NCBI RefSeq assembly: GCF_009498455.1
Contig: NZ_CP045644.1
Span: 6,761,001 to 6,825,000 of the forward strand
Source of the DNA: Variovorax paradoxus
GTDB taxonomy: Bacteria > Pseudomonadota > Gammaproteobacteria > Burkholderiales > Burkholderiaceae_C
Direction of reading: 5' to 3'
DNA length: 64,000 nucleotides
Every line of letters starts with the position of its first letter. The stretch's first letter is position 1. The translations under genes and the position numbers were made by a program. The notes under the pieces were generated by a model. That model was not told where the DNA came from. It made no database searches and worked only from the letters and a program-made list of their open reading frames with translations. Positions 19,095-28,473 of the stretch are shown here, in pieces.

Positions 19095-21260
19095 TCAGAA
19101 GCTCACGCGCAGCGAGACGTCGGCCGTGCGCGGCGCGCCGAGGTAGGCAAAACCGGCGCCGACGTTCGCGGCATACACGCGGTCGGTCGCGTTGCGGATA
19201 CGCCCCACCACCGTGACGGTGCGGTTCACCTGCCAGCTCAACCCGAGGTCGAGCAGCGTGTAGCCGGGCCAGTGCATGGTGTTGGCCGCATCGGCGTACA
19301 CCTTGCCCACGTGCCGCACGCCCGCCGTGGCCTGCAGGCGCGGCGTGAAGGCGTACGACACCCAAAGGTTCGCAACCACCGCCGGCGTGTTGGTCGGCGT
19401 GCGGCCCGCGAGCGACACGCCGCCCTGGCGGAACTGGTCGTAGCGCGCATCGACATACGTGAGGTTGCCCTGCAGCGACCACTGCGGCGTGGGCTGCAGC
19501 CCGAGCGCCAGCTCCACGCCCTTCGACGACTGCTCGCCGACGAGCACCGTGAGCGTGCTGTTGGCCGGGTCCTGTGTCGCGATGTTGGTGCGGCGGATGC
19601 TGTAGGCCGCGAGCGTGGCCGTGCCCTTGCCCTGCCAGAAGTCGAGCTTGGTGCCGACCTCGACCTGCCGGCCGGTGGTGAGCTCGCTGTTGTTGCGCAC
19701 GTCGGCGAACGAGGCGGTCGAGAGCACGCCCGAGGGCGGATCGGCCGCCGTCGCGTACTGCGCGTACAGATTGGCGCCGGGCGCGAAGTCCCACACCAGG
19801 CCGATGCGGCCGGTGGTCGGCTGGTAGCCACGATGGAAGGTGGCGGGGTTCGCCGCGTCCACGGTGCGGCGGTTGGTCAGGTCGAGGTCGATGCGCTCAT
19901 GGCGCAGCGCCGTCACGAGGTGCAGCGATGGGTGCAGCGCGGTGCGGTTCTCCAGGTACAGCGCGGTGGTCCGCACCTTGTTGTCGCGATCGGGGCGGAA
20001 GCCCGGCATCATGCCCGGCACGTCGAAGAAGCGCTCGGTGGCAAAGACGTACGGGTTCACCGTGCTCACGGTGCCGGGCAGGCTGTTGGGAAAGCGCGTC
20101 TGGCGGTTCACGCTGAAATCCAGCCCGAAAGACCAGTCGCTCTTCAACCCGCCGAGCTGCCCCTTGTAGATGCCCTCGATGCGGTTGCCCCACACGTCCT
20201 GGTCGTGCCGCTGCAGCAAGGCACCCGAGCGAATGACCGCCGTGTTGCGCGCGTTGTAGCGGTAGTTCTCGACGTTGCGGTAGTCGCGCAGCGCGTCGTA
20301 GGCATAGAAGGTGTTCCTGAACTGCAGCGCGTCGCTGGCCTGCCACTCGGTGACCGAGCGCAGCCACTGCACGCGCTGCGCGTAGAGGCCATCGGCGCTG
20401 TTGTAGTTCTTGAAGCGCGTGCCGCGGTCGATGCGCATCTCGCCGCCCGCCGGGTTCAGCACCGGCGTGCCCCAGTAGGGCCGCCTGACCTCTTCGTCCT
20501 GGTATTCATAGGCCAGCGTGTGCTTCAGGCCGCCGCCGAAGTCCGACAGCAGCGAGGCCGCGAGCTGCGTCGACTGGTTCTTCGTGCCGTCGGTCCAGCC
20601 GTTGGCGTCGCGGTGGTTCACGTCGATGCGCGCGTAGTGGCTGCCCGCGCCGCCGTCACCGGCGATGCGGCGGTTCAGGCCGAAGGAGGCCTCTTTCAGG
20701 TGCTGCGTGCCCAGGCGCAGCTGCGCTTCGGCGAAGTCGCTGCGCTCGGGCGCCTTGGTGATGTAGTTGATCGAGCCGCCCAGCGCGCCCGAACCGAACA
20801 GGAAGCTCGACGGGCCGCCGATGGCTTCGACGCGGTCGTAGATCCAGCTGTCGACCGGCCGGGCCGCAATCGAATACTGCAGGTTGATGCCGTTGAACAG
20901 CTGCGCGATCGACCCGCTGCCGAAGCCCCGGTAGCTCACGCCGACGTTGCCGGGCGCGTCGTGCGCGGTCACGCCAGGCACCGCACGCAGCGCCTCCTGC
21001 GTGTTCTGCGCACCGCGCGCGTCGAGCACTGCGCGGTTCACCACCGTGATGGAGGCCGGCGTCTCGCGCGGCGTGAGGCCCAGGCGGCTCGCGGTGTCGG
21101 CGGGCGTGTCGAGGTCGAGCCGGCCGTTGGGGCGCGGGGCGTCGTCGGCCACCTCGATCAGGGGCAGCAAGGACACGGGGGTCTGTGCGTGAACAGGCGC
21201 GCTGACGGCGCCGAACAAGGCAAGCAGCCCCAAGGAGGGGGCACGGGACAGGATAGGCAT
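19095..21260 (-). CDS. TonB-dependent siderophore receptor
   Basis: A 721-aa outer-membrane receptor. A signal peptide ends near APVHAQ. The plug domain begins with TPRETPASITVVNRAVLDA and includes QEALRAVPGVTAHDA, the pattern of ferric-siderophore receptors. The remainder is a beta-barrel rich in aromatic strands, ending in the classical terminal F (RVSF). The ATG at 21260 is preferred to one 14 codons upstream because it begins the signal peptide. It lies between a DUF2946 gene and the PepSY gene on the same strand. No clear Fur box was recognised, and the ligand is unknown. Confidence 0.93.
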   Translation of the reverse strand: MPILSRAPSLGLLALFGAVSAPVHAQTPVSLLPLIEVADDAPRPNGRLDLDTPADTASRLGLTPRETPASITVVNRAVLDARGAQNTQEALRAVPGVTAHDAPGNVGVSYRGFGSGSIAQLFNGINLQYSIAARPVDSWIYDRVEAIGGPSSFLFGSGALGGSINYITKAPERSDFAEAQLRLGTQHLKEASFGLNRRIAGDGGAGSHYARIDVNHRDANGWTDGTKNQSTQLAASLLSDFGGGLKHTLAYEYQDEEVRRPYWGTPVLNPAGGEMRIDRGTRFKNYNSADGLYAQRVQWLRSVTEWQASDALQFRNTFYAYDALRDYRNVENYRYNARNTAVIRSGALLQRHDQDVWGNRIEGIYKGQLGGLKSDWSFGLDFSVNRQTRFPNSLPGTVSTVNPYVFATERFFDVPGMMPGFRPDRDNKVRTTALYLENRTALHPSLHLVTALRHERIDLDLTNRRTVDAANPATFHRGYQPTTGRIGLVWDFAPGANLYAQYATAADPPSGVLSTASFADVRNNSELTTGRQVEVGTKLDFWQGKGTATLAAYSIRRTNIATQDPANSTLTVLVGEQSSKGVELALGLQPTPQWSLQGNLTYVDARYDQFRQGGVSLAGRTPTNTPAVVANLWVSYAFTPRLQATAGVRHVGKVYADAANTMHWPGYTLLDLGLSWQVNRTVTVVGRIRNATDRVYAANVGAGFAYLGAPRTADVSLRVSF

Positions 21261-21377
21261 GGCATCTCTCTTGCGGCGGCGCTGGCGAAAACGAAGGCGC
21301 ACAGCGCCGGCCGCACAACGACCGGGAACGCACCGCGCGGCCGATTCAGGCGGCGTCAGGTGCAGGAACGACGAAGC

Positions 21378-21737
21378 TCAGGAGAGATGCGGGGGCGGCG
21401 CTCGCGCCGGCGGCGGCGAGGCCGTGGCTGCCGCGAGGCGGGCAGCGGGAATCGATTGCAGCGCGCGGCCCAGCGGCAGCGGCGTGGGCAGCGTCACCTG
21501 CACGGTGGCCGGCGGCGGTCCGGAGACCATGCACAGCGGACAGTCCATGGCCGCCATGCCGACTTCGGTCGCGCCGTCGTCGCCCTGCACGATGAGCTTG
21601 ACGGTGCCCGCAGCGGAACACACCAGCTCCATCGCCTGCGGATTCACGAGCGGCGACGCGCCCGCAATCAGCAGCGACGCCATGAACCACGCCAGCACCA
21701 GGCGGTGCATTGCGAAGAAGGTTCGAAGGGCGTGCAT
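21378..21737 (-). CDS. DUF2946-like small secreted or membrane protein
   Basis: A 119-aa protein with a hydrophobic segment at residues 10-30 and a conserved-looking MDCPLC motif near residue 65 that could bind a metal or heme. It ends in a Pro/Ala-rich tail. DUF2946 proteins are commonly found before TonB receptors and PepSY proteins, exactly as here. No enzymatic function is known. The gap to the receptor start is 117 bases. Confidence 0.75.
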   Translation of the reverse strand: MHALRTFFAMHRLVLAWFMASLLIAGASPLVNPQAMELVCSAAGTVKLIVQGDDGATEVGMAAMDCPLCMVSGPPPATVQVTLPTPLPLGRALQSIPAARLAAATASPPPARAPPPHLS

Positions 21738-21779
21738 GGGCGCGAATTATGGCGCGAGGCGAATGCCCCGCATCTTTTC

Positions 21780-22682
21780 TCAGGCGGTCTGCTCGATCGC
21801 TTCGCGCATGCAGCGCGTGATGCCGCGCACCGCGACCGAATCGGGCCGGCCCGCGAAACGCAGCGCGCGCACCGGCACCGGAATGTGCGGCTCCAGCGTC
21901 AGCACATCGACCTTGGCATGGTCGGCCGAGCGCGCCGTGCAGCCGTCGACCAGCGCCACGCCCAGCCCGTGGTGCGCCATGGCCAGCGCCGCGTGGTAGG
22001 TCTGCACCGTGACCACGGCCTGCTGGAAACCCACGCCCGCCTGCCGGCAGGCCTGGCTCAGGCTGGTGCCGACCGGGTCGCGGCCGTCGAGGCCGATCAC
22101 CGGGCGGTCGATGAGGTCGTGCAGCGCCACCGAGCCGTTGCGCACCAGCGCGCGCGGCAGCATGCCCTTGGGCGCGACGCACACCATGCGGCTGTCGGCC
22201 AGCGTCTCCTGCGTGAGCGAGGGATGCACCGCGGGACTGAAGGCAAAGCCCACGTCGGCCTCTTGCAAGAGCAGCGCCGACATGATCTGCGGCGAGTGCA
22301 GCGACTCGACCGTGATCGCATAGCCCGGGTGCATTTCGCGGAAGGCCTTGAGTGCGCGCGGCAGGATTTCGTAGCTCAGCGCGAGCACGCTGAGGATGCG
22401 CAGCTCGCCGGTGTCGTTGCCTGCGCGCAGGTTGGCCGCCAGCCGCTGCACCTCGTCGAGCTGCGCAAACAGCCGCTCGATGTGCGGGTACAGCGTGAGC
22501 GCCTCGGTGGTCGGCGTGAGCCGCCCCTTGGTGCGCTGGAACAGCGGAAAGCCCAGCTGCAGCTCGGCATGCTGCAGCGTGCGGCTCACGGCCGGCTGCG
22601 TGATGTTGATGAGCCGCGCGGCCGCGCTCACGCTGCCCGCGAGCATGATCGCGTTGAAGACCTCGATGTGGCGCAGCCGCAT
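21780..22682 (-). CDS. LysR-family transcriptional regulator
   Basis: A 300-aa regulator. The winged helix-turn-helix is at residues 3-60 (SVSAAARLINITQPAVSRTLQHAE) and the periplasmic-binding-like effector domain at about 90-295. It lies 22 bases after the start of the carboxypeptidase gene's upstream neighbour region, in the same direction as both the carboxypeptidase and the DUF2946/TonB genes, so the run could be one transcript. A direct role in controlling the carboxypeptidase is plausible. The effector is not known. Confidence 0.9.
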   Translation of the reverse strand: MRLRHIEVFNAIMLAGSVSAAARLINITQPAVSRTLQHAELQLGFPLFQRTKGRLTPTTEALTLYPHIERLFAQLDEVQRLAANLRAGNDTGELRILSVLALSYEILPRALKAFREMHPGYAITVESLHSPQIMSALLLQEADVGFAFSPAVHPSLTQETLADSRMVCVAPKGMLPRALVRNGSVALHDLIDRPVIGLDGRDPVGTSLSQACRQAGVGFQQAVVTVQTYHAALAMAHHGLGVALVDGCTARSADHAKVDVLTLEPHIPVPVRALRFAGRPDSVAVRGITRCMREAIEQTA

Positions 22683-22704
22683 GGCCGACAGTCGTCGGGG
22701 GCGG

Positions 22705-23991
22705 TCAGCGAACGGTGGTCTTGCCGGTGGCGATGTCCATCACCATGCGCACGCCGAGGTACAGGCGCGGCTCGATCGAATCGATCAGCACGTACTCCGC
22801 GTCGGCCGAGTGCGCGCCGAAGCCCTGCAGGCCGAAGCGCTCGATGACCGGCGCCTTGGTCTTGAGCGAGGCAAACGCCGCGTCGGTGCCGCCGCCGGCC
22901 GCCTTGTCGTCGGCGCCCAGCGGGCGGCCCAGCTCGTCCTTGTAGATGGCCTGTGCATGCTTGGCGAGCGCGCGCGACGCGTCGGTGGCCTCGAGCGGCG
23001 GACGGCGGCGTTCGAACTTGAGCTCGACCTTGGCCTCGGGCACGAGCTGCTTCTTCACGCGCTCATTCACCTGCTGCTCGATGCGGTCGTAGTCGGACAC
23101 CTTGAGCACGCGCACGTCGGCGCCCGCGGTGGCGCTGGCCGGAATCACGTTGCGGTTGGAGCCCGACTTCGAGATGGTCCAGTTCATCTTCAGGCCCGTG
23201 GCCGGGTCGGACAGGTCGCGCATCTGCAAAATTTGATGCGACAGCTCGTACAGCGCGTTCACGCCCAGCTCGGGCGCCGAGCCCGCGTGCGAGGCCTTGC
23301 CCGAGACGTTCAGCGTGACCGAGGCGATGCCCGCGGTGGCCAGCGAGAGCTTGTCGTCCTTGATGGATGCGCCTTCGAACGACAGCACGGCGTCGTGCTC
23401 GCCGCCCAGCTTGGTCAGCAGCGCGCGCGAACCCGGCGAGCTGATTTCCTCGTCGCCGTTGATCAGCACGGTGAGCGTGCCGTAGTCCTTGAACTTCAGC
23501 GTCTGCAGCATCGACACCAGGTGCGTGATGACGGCCACGCCCTGCTTGTCGTCCGAAATGCCCAGGCCGTAGGCCTTGTCGCCGTCGATGCGGAACGGCT
23601 GCTTGTTGAGCATGCCCACGGTGTAGACCGTGTCCATGTGCGCGATGAGCATGATCTTCTTGGTGCCCGTGCCCTTGAAGGTGGCGCGCACCACGCGGCC
23701 TATTTTCTCGGGCGTGTCTTCCATGCGGTAGGCGTCGGCGCTCGGGTCGATGAGCTCGACCTCGCCGCCCAGCGCCTTGAGCTTGCCGGCGATGAGGTCG
23801 GAGATTTTCTCGAGGCCTTCGAGGTCGCGGCTGCCCGACTCGATGGAGACCAGCTCCTTCAGTGTCTCGAGCAGCGCGGGCTTTTCCTTGGCGGCGAGCG
23901 CGGCGATGCGGGCATCGGGCGCGGCAAAGGCGGTGCCGAGGAAGGCCGCGCAGACGGCGGCGAGCAGGAAGGTGCGGGGCTGGAGTGTCAT
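22705..23991 (-). CDS. M20-family metallopeptidase (glutamate carboxypeptidase-like), exported
   Basis: A 428-aa di-zinc peptidase with a signal peptide ending after GTAFAA. Zinc ligands and the base are visible: AHMDTV (His, with Asp two residues on), GISDDKQG (bridging Asp) and GDEEISSPGSR (the Glu-Glu pair). The dimerisation domain is at about residues 210-320. It resembles Pseudomonas carboxypeptidase G2, which removes C-terminal glutamate, for example from folates. The true substrate here is not proven. It sits between polA and a LysR gene on the minus strand. Confidence 0.88.
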   Translation of the reverse strand: MTLQPRTFLLAAVCAAFLGTAFAAPDARIAALAAKEKPALLETLKELVSIESGSRDLEGLEKISDLIAGKLKALGGEVELIDPSADAYRMEDTPEKIGRVVRATFKGTGTKKIMLIAHMDTVYTVGMLNKQPFRIDGDKAYGLGISDDKQGVAVITHLVSMLQTLKFKDYGTLTVLINGDEEISSPGSRALLTKLGGEHDAVLSFEGASIKDDKLSLATAGIASVTLNVSGKASHAGSAPELGVNALYELSHQILQMRDLSDPATGLKMNWTISKSGSNRNVIPASATAGADVRVLKVSDYDRIEQQVNERVKKQLVPEAKVELKFERRRPPLEATDASRALAKHAQAIYKDELGRPLGADDKAAGGGTDAAFASLKTKAPVIERFGLQGFGAHSADAEYVLIDSIEPRLYLGVRMVMDIATGKTTVR

Positions 23992-24046
23992 GGACTTGCT
24001 TCTTGTTTCTGTCGTTTGTCTCGTACGTGAGCGAATGGATCGTCGA

Positions 24047-26869
24047 TCAGTGGGCCTTGTCCCAGTTGGGGCCGATGCCGATCTCGGCGAGCAGCGGCAC
24101 CTTGAGCGCCGCCACGCCGGCCATCAGGCGCGGGATTTCGGTGCGCACCCATTCGACCTCGGCCTCGGGCACTTCGAACACCAGTTCGTCGTGCACCTGC
24201 ATGATCATCTTGGTGGCGCGCTTCTCTTCGTCAAGCACGTTCTGCACCTTCACCATGCTGAGCTTGATGAGGTCGGCCGCCGTGCCCTGCATCGGCGCGT
24301 TGATGGCCTGCCGTTCCGCAGCCTTTTTGCGAGGGCCGTTGCCGCCGTTGATCTCGCTCAGGTAAAGGCGTCGGCCGAATGCGGTCTCAACGTAGCCGTG
24401 CTCCCGCGCAAACTCCACGGTCTCATCCATGTACACCTTCACGCCCGGGTAGCGTGCAAAGTAACGTTCGATGTACGAGGCCGCGGCCTTGGTCTCGATG
24501 CCCAGGTTCTTCGCCAGCCCGAAGCTGCTCATGCCGTAGATGAGCCCGAAGTTGATGACCTTGGCGTAGCGGCGCTGCTCGCTCGACACCTGATCGGGCG
24601 TGGTGCCGAACACCTCGGCCGCCGTGGCGCGGTGCACGTCGACGCCGTCGGTGAAGGCACGCAGCAGCGACTCGTCGCCGCTGATGTGGGCCATGATGCG
24701 CAGCTCGATCTGCGAGTAGTCGGCACTGGCGATCACGCGGCCCGCCGGCGCCACGAAGGCTTCGCGCACGCGGCGGCCTTCGGGCGTGCGGATCGGGATG
24801 TTCTGCAGGTTGGGGTCGTTGCTGCTCAGGCGGCCCGTGACGGCCACGGCCTGCGCGTAGTGCGTGTGCACGCGGCCGGTGCGCGGGTTGGCCAGCTGGC
24901 CGAGCTTGTCGGTGTAGGTGCCCTTGAGCTTGGACAGGCCGCGGTGCTCGAGGATCTTGGCGGGCAGCGGGTAGTCTTCGGCCAACTTCTCGAGCACTTC
25001 TTCGTCGGTGCTGGGCGCGCCGCTCGGCGTCTTCTTGACCACGGGCAGGCCCAGCTTGGTGAAGAAGATTTCGCCGATCTGCTTGGGCGAACCGAGGTTG
25101 AAGGGCTGGCCCGCGATCTCGTAGGCCTCCGACTCCAGCGCCATGATGCGCGTGCCCAGGTCGTGGCTCTGCGCGGCCAGCGTGGGGGCGTCGATCAGCA
25201 CGCCGTTGCGTTCGATGCGGTACAGCGCCTCGCTCGAGTCCATTTCGAGCTGGTAGATGAAGCCCAGTTTTTCTTCCTTCTGCAGCTGGGGCCACAGGGT
25301 GCGGTGCACGTCGAGCGTCTGGTCGCTGTCCTCGCACGAGTATTCGGCGGCCTTGGCGATGTCGACCTGGCTGAACGAGATCTGGTGCGCGCCCTTGCCG
25401 CACAGGTCTTCGTACGAAATGCCGCTGCGCCCCAGATGGCGCTCGGCCAGCGACGACAGGCCGTGCGGCCGGTGCACCTCGAGCACGTAGCTCTGCAGCA
25501 TGGTGTCGTGCGCGTAGCCCTGCACCTCGATGCCGTGGTTGGCGAACACGTGGCGGTCGTACTTGATGTGCTGGCCGAGCTTCTTCTTGTCGGCGTTCTC
25601 GAGCCAGGGCTTGAGCCTGGCGAGCACCTCGTCGATCGGCAGCTGCGCGGGCGCGTCGGGGTAGTTGTGCGTGAGCGGAATGTAGGCGGCCTCGCCCGGT
25701 GTGACGCTGAAGCTGATGCCCACGATCTGCGCGACCATTTCGTCGAGCGAGGTGGTCTCGGTGTCGATGGCCGTGAGTTCGGCGGCCTCGAGCCGGGCGA
25801 GCCAGGCGTCGAACTGTGTCCACTCCAGGATGGTGTCGTACTTCAGGTTGCTCGCGGGCGCGGCGGCCTCGAGCGCGCCCAGTTCGGTGCTCTCGTCGAA
25901 CAGCCCGCCCTGGTCGGCGCTCGCGGCGCCGCCGCGGGCCTTCTGCTTCTTGAGGTTTTCCTCGATCAGCTCGGGCGGCACTTCCTGCGCTTCGAGCGAC
26001 TTGACCAGGCTCTTGAAACCGAACTTCTCGTAGAAGGGCTTGAGCGCGTCCGTCTGCGGCGCGCCGACGGGCAGGCCCTCGAGCGAGGGCAGGCCTTCGA
26101 CATGGCCGTTCAGGTCGCAGTCGGTGCGGATCGTGACGAGGCGCTTGCTCAGCGGCAGCTTGTCGAGCGCCTGGCGCAGGTTTTCGCCGGCGGCGCCCTT
26201 CACTTCGGCGGCGCGTTCGATCAGCGCGTCGAGCGAGCCGTATTCGAGCAGCCATTTGGCGGCGGTCTTGGGGCCGACCTTCGGCACGCCGGGCACGTTG
26301 TCGACCGTGTCGCCGATGAGCGTCTGGTAGTCGACCATGAGGCTGGGCGGCACGCCGAACTCGGCCGTCACGCCGGCGATGTCGCGCTTCTTGCCGTTCA
26401 TCGTGTCGATGATGGTGATGTGCTCGTCGACCAGCTGGCTCAGGTCCTTGTCGCCGCTGGACACGATCACCTCGACGCCCTGCGCGGCCGCCACCTTGGC
26501 GAGCGTGCCGATCACGTCGTCGGCCTCGACGTCGGGCACCGTGAGCACGGGCCAGCCCATCAACTTCACCACTTCGTGGATGGGGTCGATCTGGCTGCGC
26601 AGGTCGTCGGGCATCGGCGAGCGGTTGGCCTTGTACTCGGGGTACCAGTCGTCGCGGAAGGTCTTGCCGGGGGCGTCGAAGATGCAGGCCGCGTAGTCGG
26701 CGCGCACCTCGCGGCGCAACGCGGTCATCATGTTGATCATTCCGCGAATGGCGCCGGTGGCGGGGCTCTTCGGGTCGCCGGGCACGGCGCGCAGATCGGG
26801 CATTGCGTGGAAGGCCCGGTACAGGTAGCTCGAGCCATCGACGAGCAGCAGCGTTTTCTTGTCGGTCAT
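24047..26869 (-). CDS. polA: DNA polymerase I
   Basis: A 940-aa repair and Okazaki-fragment polymerase with all three domains. The 5' nuclease is N-terminal (LLVDGSSYLYRAFHAMP). The 3'-5' exonuclease is in the middle, with the active-site motif AIDTETTSLDEM. The polymerase is C-terminal, with motif A (ASADYSQIELRIMAHIS), motif B (RRYAKVINFGLIYGMSSFGL) and motif C (MQVHDELVFEV). The exonuclease Asp and Glu are kept, so it should proofread. The start at 26869 matches family N-termini. It is divergent from the DUF2782 and thrB genes. Confidence 0.98.
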   Translation of the reverse strand: MTDKKTLLLVDGSSYLYRAFHAMPDLRAVPGDPKSPATGAIRGMINMMTALRREVRADYAACIFDAPGKTFRDDWYPEYKANRSPMPDDLRSQIDPIHEVVKLMGWPVLTVPDVEADDVIGTLAKVAAAQGVEVIVSSGDKDLSQLVDEHITIIDTMNGKKRDIAGVTAEFGVPPSLMVDYQTLIGDTVDNVPGVPKVGPKTAAKWLLEYGSLDALIERAAEVKGAAGENLRQALDKLPLSKRLVTIRTDCDLNGHVEGLPSLEGLPVGAPQTDALKPFYEKFGFKSLVKSLEAQEVPPELIEENLKKQKARGGAASADQGGLFDESTELGALEAAAPASNLKYDTILEWTQFDAWLARLEAAELTAIDTETTSLDEMVAQIVGISFSVTPGEAAYIPLTHNYPDAPAQLPIDEVLARLKPWLENADKKKLGQHIKYDRHVFANHGIEVQGYAHDTMLQSYVLEVHRPHGLSSLAERHLGRSGISYEDLCGKGAHQISFSQVDIAKAAEYSCEDSDQTLDVHRTLWPQLQKEEKLGFIYQLEMDSSEALYRIERNGVLIDAPTLAAQSHDLGTRIMALESEAYEIAGQPFNLGSPKQIGEIFFTKLGLPVVKKTPSGAPSTDEEVLEKLAEDYPLPAKILEHRGLSKLKGTYTDKLGQLANPRTGRVHTHYAQAVAVTGRLSSNDPNLQNIPIRTPEGRRVREAFVAPAGRVIASADYSQIELRIMAHISGDESLLRAFTDGVDVHRATAAEVFGTTPDQVSSEQRRYAKVINFGLIYGMSSFGLAKNLGIETKAAASYIERYFARYPGVKVYMDETVEFAREHGYVETAFGRRLYLSEINGGNGPRKKAAERQAINAPMQGTAADLIKLSMVKVQNVLDEEKRATKMIMQVHDELVFEVPEAEVEWVRTEIPRLMAGVAALKVPLLAEIGIGPNWDKAH

Positions 26870-26966
26870 CGGGGCATTTTGCCGTGCCCGGACCGGCGTC
26901 CGGAACGACACCAGGGTCGGCCGGCGGCCGACACGCCGCCAGCGGGTGCACGCCTACAATCTGCGC

Positions 26967-27341
26967 ATGCCTAGCTCCCCACTCCTGGTCGCCCGCCGCA
27001 TCCTGCTGGCGCTGGCTTTCGCCACCCCCGTTGCCGCGCTTGCGCAGGCGCCGGCCGCGCCCGCTGCCAAGCCGGCACCGGCGGAACCGCTACAAAATCA
27101 GGAGCAGGCCGACGGCCGACGCAACCAGAAGGTCGAGCACCTCCACACGGAAGACAGCGGTGCCTCGGTCGACGAGGTGCGCTATGGCGGCCGCACGCAG
27201 AGCATCAACGTCAAGCCCAAGTCGAACATGCCCGGTTACGAAGTGCTGCCCAACGACGGCGGCAGCGCCCGCCCCGGCACGACGGGCGACGCGAACAGCG
27301 GCGGCAACGGCCCGCGTGTCTGGAACGTGCTGAAGTTCTGA
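26967..27341 (+). CDS. DUF2782-like small secreted protein
   Basis: A 124-aa protein with a Sec-type signal peptide (residues 1-26, ending VAALAQ). It has a conserved-looking core around residues 50-90, with HLHTEDSGASVDEVRYGG and a GYEVLPNDG patch, and a Gly-rich tail. Small DUF2782 proteins are encoded between polA and thrB in many beta- and gammaproteobacteria, which matches this location. Function is unknown. The ATG at 26967 begins the signal peptide; upstream in-frame codons are not signal-like. Confidence 0.72.
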   Translation: MPSSPLLVARRILLALAFATPVAALAQAPAAPAAKPAPAEPLQNQEQADGRRNQKVEHLHTEDSGASVDEVRYGGRTQSINVKPKSNMPGYEVLPNDGGSARPGTTGDANSGGNGPRVWNVLKF

Positions 27342-27414
27342 CCGTGACGTCGTCGTTCTCCTTCCCGCCCTCCCTCTTTTCTCCCGCAGCCGCCGTCCGG
27401 CGCTGAGCATCGCC

Positions 27415-28464
27415 ATGGCAGTTTTTACCGAAGTCCAGTTCGGCGAGGCACACGCGCTCGTCCAGCGTCTTGGCATGGGCGCCCTGCGCGAACTGCGCGG
27501 CATCGAGGGCGGCATCGAGAACACCAACTACTTCGCCACCACCGAATCGGGCGAGTTCGTGCTGACGCTGTTCGAGCGCCTGAGCGCCGAGCAGCTGCCG
27601 TACTACCTTTGCCTGATGAAGCACCTGGCCGGTGCCGGCCTGCCGGTGCCCGCGCCCGTGGCCGACCCCGCCGTGGCGCAGCCGACCGGCCATGCGCTGT
27701 CGATTCCCGCGCAGGCGCCCTGCGAGCTGCTGCACCGCGTGGCCGGCAAGCCCGCGGCGCTGGTGCAGAAGTTGTCGGGCCGCAGCGAGCTGGCCCCCAC
27801 GGCCGCCCATTGCGCCGAACTGGGCGCCATGCTGGCCCGTATGCACCTGGCCGGGCGCGACTACCCGCGCATCCAGCCGAACCTGCGCGGCCTGCCCTGG
27901 TGGAACGAAACCGCCCCGGTGGTGCTGCCCCACATGGACGAGGCGCAGTCGGCGCTGCTGCGCGCCGAGCTGGCCTACCAGAACCATGTCGCAGAATCGT
28001 CGGCCTACGCGGCGCTGCCGCGCGGCCCGGTGCATGCCGACATGTTCCGCGACAACGTGATGTTCGCGACCGACGGCGCGCCCGATGCGCCGCCGCGCCT
28101 CACGGGCGTGTTCGACTTCTACTTCGCCGGCACCGACACCTGGCTGTTCGACCTGGCCGTGTGCCTGAACGACTGGGCCATCGACCTGGCCAGCGGCCGG
28201 CATGACGCCGCCCGCGCCGACGCCCTGCTCGCCGCCTACGAAAGCGTGCGTGCGCTGAACGCCTCCGAGCGCGCCCTGCTGCCCGCCATGCTGCGCGCCG
28301 CCGCGCTGCGCTTCTGGATCTCGCGCCTGTGGGACTTCCACCTGCCGCGCGAGGCCAGCATGCTCAAGCCCCACGACCCGACGCACTTCGAGCGCGTGCT
28401 GCGCGAGCGCGCCACCCACCCGCACGCCATCGCCCACGTCCTCGAGCCGTTGATGGCCGCCTGA
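27415..28464 (+). CDS. thrB: homoserine kinase (type II, aminoglycoside phosphotransferase fold)
   Basis: A 349-aa cytoplasmic kinase that phosphorylates homoserine in threonine synthesis. It is the choline-kinase-like form common in proteobacteria, not the GHMP type. The N-terminus has GIEGGIENTNYF. The Brenner motif GPVHADMFRDNVMF (about residues 203-216) supplies the catalytic Asp, and GVFDFYFAG follows as the metal-binding DFY. It sits after the DUF2782 gene and before a BPSS1780-type membrane protein, a common order in Burkholderiales. Confidence 0.95.
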   Translation: MAVFTEVQFGEAHALVQRLGMGALRELRGIEGGIENTNYFATTESGEFVLTLFERLSAEQLPYYLCLMKHLAGAGLPVPAPVADPAVAQPTGHALSIPAQAPCELLHRVAGKPAALVQKLSGRSELAPTAAHCAELGAMLARMHLAGRDYPRIQPNLRGLPWWNETAPVVLPHMDEAQSALLRAELAYQNHVAESSAYAALPRGPVHADMFRDNVMFATDGAPDAPPRLTGVFDFYFAGTDTWLFDLAVCLNDWAIDLASGRHDAARADALLAAYESVRALNASERALLPAMLRAAALRFWISRLWDFHLPREASMLKPHDPTHFERVLRERATHPHAIAHVLEPLMAA

Positions 28465-28473
28465 CCCTACCCA

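Noticed and set aside
19083..22847. 1254-codon open frame on the plus strand
   Set aside because: It runs antisense across the TonB receptor, DUF2946 and LysR genes and is an artefact of high GC; its composition is Arg/His/Val-rich with no domain.
23750..26974. 1074-codon open frame on the plus strand
   Set aside because: It is antisense to the carboxypeptidase and polA genes, whose motifs are intact; the predicted protein has no family features.
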